A stretch of DNA of 64,000 bases from Palleronia caenipelagi (GTDB lineage Bacteria > Pseudomonadota > Alphaproteobacteria > Rhodobacterales > Rhodobacteraceae): the NCBI RefSeq assembly GCF_007004065.1, contig NZ_VFSV01000003.1:62001-126000 (forward strand), in the 5' to 3' direction. The notes beneath the pieces were generated by a model, which did no database searches, was not told the origin of the DNA, and saw only the letters and a list, made by a program, of their open reading frames with translations. Of the stretch, positions 61,230 through 64,000 are shown piece after piece. The position numbers and the translations under genes were made by a program. How positions within the stretch are numbered: position 1 is the stretch's first letter; each line of letters starts with the position of its first letter.

Positions 61230-63367
61230 ACCGACCCCCACTGCTCGACGATTTCCGTTTCCTGACGCCCGCGGACGCGGTTGTAGAGGCGGCCGCTCAC
61301 ACGAAGTATCGCGCCCCCGTCACGCTCCAGCGACCGCAGGTCCCCATTAAAGCTCGACCGGCTCGGCTTACCCGAGAACCAGGTCACCGGGATTTTCACC
61401 GAAATGCCTTTATCAAAGGAGCCTTCGCCGAAATCCTCGTCGCTCACATCCGTTTTGGTCGCGTAGGCACCGATTTCCCAGCCATTGGCAAAGGTCCGTT
61501 GCAAGGCCACCGTAGCCCCCCAGTCCTCTGCCAGATAGCGCCCGGCCAGAACCTGAAGGTCAAAGCCCATGGGCAACTCGTAGTAGGCCGCCAGATGACC
61601 GGTCACGACATCATAGTCCCGGAAGCCAAACCCACGGTCGTAATCCCGCTTTTTGGCGTAGCTCAGCTCGACGCCGAGACCGAGCTTGCTGCCGACGGGC
61701 TTCCACAGGGCTTCGGCGGACACACCACCGAACATCCGTTCGAGGTAGCCGGCAGTCACCCGACCGTACACATTTTCGGTGATGTTGAAGTAGTATGCAC
61801 CCTGAAGGTTCTCGATGCCAAAGTTCGACTCGTCTGCATAGCGACTGGCGTCAGTCCGTACCGCCGGCAGGTTTGAGCGATAGTCTACGTTGGTCGAGGT
61901 GTCTCCAAGGAGCCGCTGGGCAACCGTTCCGCTAAAGACCAGGCCATCAACAGGTTCATATTCCGCCCCCAGCTCGACCCCGAATTCGAGGCGCACGGGT
62001 TCGGTCGGGTCAAAGAACACACGCCGCAAGTAAGGGCTCAGAGACCAGCTGAATTTCGGGAAACTGAACGCGTTTACCACAGTTCCGACAGGGGCCGGTC
62101 CGGCCTCGGTGATCTGTGTCCGGGCCAGCAGTTGCTCTGCCGCATCGGGTGAATTGACCAGCCGCTCCAGATCGCTGCGACGCAGGATTGTCTGGGAGGA
62201 GCGCAGACCTTCGCGCTCCATCACGACGCGGAAGGTCTCGATGGAGCTCGGCAACACCCGCGTCATGGCCCGCGAAACGCGTCCGATCGCCTGAGCAGGA
62301 GCAGGATAACGTGAGTTGCGCACAGTGACTTCGATGTCGGATCCCGACACCACCCGCATTGCGACGACTTCGACCCCGTCATCTTCCAGCTGTCTGTTCA
62401 GCTGGTTCATCAGGCCCTGTTCCACTTCGGGAATGGCCCGCCAGCCGGTTGACCACTGTTGCGGCGCCGACGCGCGCGAAGGGCGCTGCGCCACAACACC
62501 GGGGCCGGGGCCGGTCTGCCCAACGACGGGCGGCCGCGACGGATTACCGTTAAAGCTCAGCCGCACGCCAACTTCGGAACCAAAGAGAGAGTAAGCTCCC
62601 AGCTCAACAGCATTGTTGAAGCGGTACGAAATCCCGTAATTCATCGGGGTGTCGCGATCGAACATGCGGTTTCTGCTGTCGCTCTCGAAACCGGTCTCCA
62701 GCCCGTAAGTATCGGACGAGTATTCGGCGAAAACACTCAGCTTGTCATTGGGGCGCCAGATGATCGAGCCAAACGGAGCCACCGGCCCCCGGAACAATCC
62801 ATCCAGCTCCAGCTTGCCGCCCAGCCCGTAATCCCGGTCCGGACGATCACCGAAAGGCGTGCCGATATCGTCATAGCGCCCCAGCCGACCCCAGCCGAGA
62901 CCCGCAGACACCGTGACCGTATCACCCCAGAACCGCTTGGTTGCGACCACGTATTCAGAGCTCTGGATACCGGTCCCGATGAAGTCCTGCACGCCGATCT
63001 TGACCGCCGGGAGGTATTTCTGCTCATCAAGCAGCTGCACGGTGATATCGAAGCTGCGATCCCAGAAATCGAACTCGTTATTTCCGCCTTCGGGGTCCAT
63101 GGGCAGGAAGCCACTGTAGCGAAACGCCGCTTGCACGCGGGGCAGAACCTGAAAACTCAGAGTGGTCCGAGCAAGATCCGCAAAGCGCGAAAATGTGACG
63201 CCGACCTCGGCATCTGGCTGCGAGAGCGCGGTCGGGGTATCGATTGCGCCCGTCATCCCGTAGAAGTTCAGGTTCGGAAAGCGCAACGTCTCCGCACTCG
63301 CCGGCACTGCCACGAGGGCGGTCAATCCCATCAAGGCGGTAAAGACTGGTCTGGCCGATCTGCGCAT
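61220..63367 (-). CDS. yjbH: YjbH-family outer-membrane exopolysaccharide protein
   Basis: This 715-residue protein has a signal peptide (MRRSARPVFTALMGLTALVAVPASA split) and a YjbH domain rich in alternating beta strands and aromatic residues throughout, ending in YNRVRGRQETEIVEQW. It is predicted to be in the outer membrane with barrel-like segments and takes part in exopolysaccharide production. ATG 63367 has AGGA upstream. Partners yjbE and yjbG are not in view, so the operon here is reduced to yjbH-yjbF. Confidence 0.87.
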   Translation of the reverse strand: MRRSARPVFTALMGLTALVAVPASAETLRFPNLNFYGMTGAIDTPTALSQPDAEVGVTFSRFADLARTTLSFQVLPRVQAAFRYSGFLPMDPEGGNNEFDFWDRSFDITVQLLDEQKYLPAVKIGVQDFIGTGIQSSEYVVATKRFWGDTVTVSAGLGWGRLGRYDDIGTPFGDRPDRDYGLGGKLELDGLFRGPVAPFGSIIWRPNDKLSVFAEYSSDTYGLETGFESDSRNRMFDRDTPMNYGISYRFNNAVELGAYSLFGSEVGVRLSFNGNPSRPPVVGQTGPGPGVVAQRPSRASAPQQWSTGWRAIPEVEQGLMNQLNRQLEDDGVEVVAMRVVSGSDIEVTVRNSRYPAPAQAIGRVSRAMTRVLPSSIETFRVVMEREGLRSSQTILRRSDLERLVNSPDAAEQLLARTQITEAGPAPVGTVVNAFSFPKFSWSLSPYLRRVFFDPTEPVRLEFGVELGAEYEPVDGLVFSGTVAQRLLGDTSTNVDYRSNLPAVRTDASRYADESNFGIENLQGAYYFNITENVYGRVTAGYLERMFGGVSAEALWKPVGSKLGLGVELSYAKKRDYDRGFGFRDYDVVTGHLAAYYELPMGFDLQVLAGRYLAEDWGATVALQRTFANGWEIGAYATKTDVSDEDFGEGSFDKGISVKIPVTWFSGKPSRSSFNGDLRSLERDGGAILRVSGRLYNRVRGRQETEIVEQWGSVWR

Positions 63368-63569
63368 GGTCGGGGATCCTGACGATTGTTCTCTCCCTTC
63401 TCGACTATCCGGGTCTAGGCGTCTGGTAAACCGTCCCGCACCTGAAATCGCCGGACGCGCGGCCCGAATGCCACGCGGCGGAGCAGACCGACCACATTCA
63501 GCCGTGTTGCGGTGTTCTGCCGCGCAGCAGTCTCTTGCATAGGGTCGCAAAGAACATATGATGAACTCC
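63368..63569. promoter_or_regulatory. Divergent intergenic region, yjbH / radical SAM gene
   Basis: The 202 bp between the divergent starts hold no further gene. The region must contain the yjbH promoter and the radical SAM gene promoter. No clear operator or ribosome site for the radical SAM gene was seen. Confidence 0.4.
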
Positions 63570-64000
63570 ATGGCCCGACTCACCCTCACAGACAAGCTTG
63601 CGATCCTCTCCGACGCTGCGAAATACGATACCTCCTGCGCATCGTCCGGCACCTCTCGGCGCCACTCGCGAAAAGGCGACGGGCTGGGCTCGACCGAAGG
63701 CTCGGGGATCTGCCACGCCTACACGCCGGACGGGCGTTGCATCAGCTTGCTGAAGATCCTGCTGACCAATTTCTGTATCTATGACTGTGCCTATTGCGTG
63801 AATCGCGTGTCGTCAAACGTCAAGCGCGCCCGATTTTCCATAGACGAAGTCGTGACTCTTACGCTGGAATTCTACCGGCGCAACTATATAGAGGGGTTGT
63901 TTTTGTCCTCCGGCATCATCCGCTCGCCCGACGACACCATGAGCGAGATGGTCGAGATCGCGCGGCGGCTGCGGCAGGACCATCGGTTTCGCGGCTACAT
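63570..64000 (+). CDS. Radical SAM protein of the DNA modification/repair (UDG-linked) family, C-terminus off the right edge
   Basis: The 143 visible residues match the N-terminus of the putative DNA modification/repair radical SAM protein family (TIGR03916-like): LTLTDKLAILSDAAKYDTSC, a Ser/Arg/Lys-rich loop, GICHAYTPDGRCISLLKILL (split) and the radical SAM cluster C-x3-C-x2-C in FCIYDCAYCVN. The gene runs past the window. In-frame ATGs at 63558 and 63561 are alternative starts; 63570 gives the family N-terminus. The family normally stands beside a uracil-DNA-glycosylase-like protein, expected just to the right. It is divergent from yjbH. Confidence 0.85.
   Translation, partial: MARLTLTDKLAILSDAAKYDTSCASSGTSRRHSRKGDGLGSTEGSGICHAYTPDGRCISLLKILLTNFCIYDCAYCVNRVSSNVKRARFSIDEVVTLTLEFYRRNYIEGLFLSSGIIRSPDDTMSEMVEIARRLRQDHRFRGY

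Noticed and set aside
1-64000. CRISPR arrays, tRNA or rRNA genes, insertion sequences, prophage genes
   Set aside because: No regularly spaced repeats, cloverleaf-like stretches, transposase or integrase frames, or terminal inverted repeats were seen by eye; a tRNAscan-type search was not possible.

Overview
The window looks like a chromosomal segment of a GC-rich alphaproteobacterium of the order Rhodobacterales (Roseobacter/Paracoccus-like). The grounds are the high GC content, the phaZ / phaC-phaP-phaR arrangement, a formate dehydrogenase locus with the DUF3305/DUF3306/TorD/Tat-target companions, a TRAP transporter, ThyX in place of ThyA near this locus, and the lysC-ptsP order. No rRNA, tRNA, CRISPR array, insertion sequence or prophage was recognised. 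Genes are dense and are often coupled by ATGA, GTGA or TAATG overlaps.

Region 1 (1-10.4 kb) is a respiratory formate dehydrogenase locus. A partial mrp, a DUF6494 gene and a multi-cluster Fe-S protein run leftward. DUF3305, DUF3306, TorD, a small Tat-target protein, the catalytic, beta and gamma subunits, and a 47-residue single-span membrane protein run rightward. Region 2 (10.4-14 kb) holds a NarL-type response regulator and a divergent hybrid histidine kinase separated by about 370 bp of AT-rich DNA. Region 3 (14-21 kb) has pxpA, a surE-pcm-nlpD-like run, and on the other strand tatABC-DUF815-SDR. The Tat system would serve the Tat-dependent formate dehydrogenase.

Region 4 (21-28.4 kb) is an accessory catabolic module. 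A GntR regulator and a Gfo/Idh/MocA oxidoreductase diverge from an operon of an LLM flavin monooxygenase, an aldo/keto reductase, a flavin reductase and a complete TRAP transporter. It reads as uptake plus two-component oxygenation of one unidentified substrate. Region 5 (28.5-39.3 kb) carries a YrbL-like protein, lysC, ptsP, an EcsC protein, a GNAT, a flavin reductase, a SulP transporter, and mtnP-apt, which together would salvage methylthioadenosine to AMP.

Region 6 (39.3-43.9 kb) is the polyhydroxyalkanoate locus (phaR, phaP, phaC, phaZ). TGC/GCA-rich inverted repeats sit in front of phaP, phaR and the phaC/phaZ divergent promoter and are good PhaR operator candidates. Region 7 (44-57 kb) is housekeeping and mixed: hydrolases, an MFS transporter, thrS, an ArsC-like protein, a cold-shock protein, a soluble PAS/HWE kinase, thyX, gloA, two tandem DUF1194 (VWA-like) exported proteins, a MarR regulator, an XRE regulator coupled to sdhE, and a head-to-head DUF4198/HupE pair. 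Region 8 (57-60.5 kb) is gpsA-HAD phosphatase-ggpS, a compact candidate operon for the compatible solute glucosylglycerol. Region 9 (60.6-64 kb) has yjbF and yjbH (exopolysaccharide) and the start of a radical SAM protein of a DNA modification/repair family that runs off the right edge.
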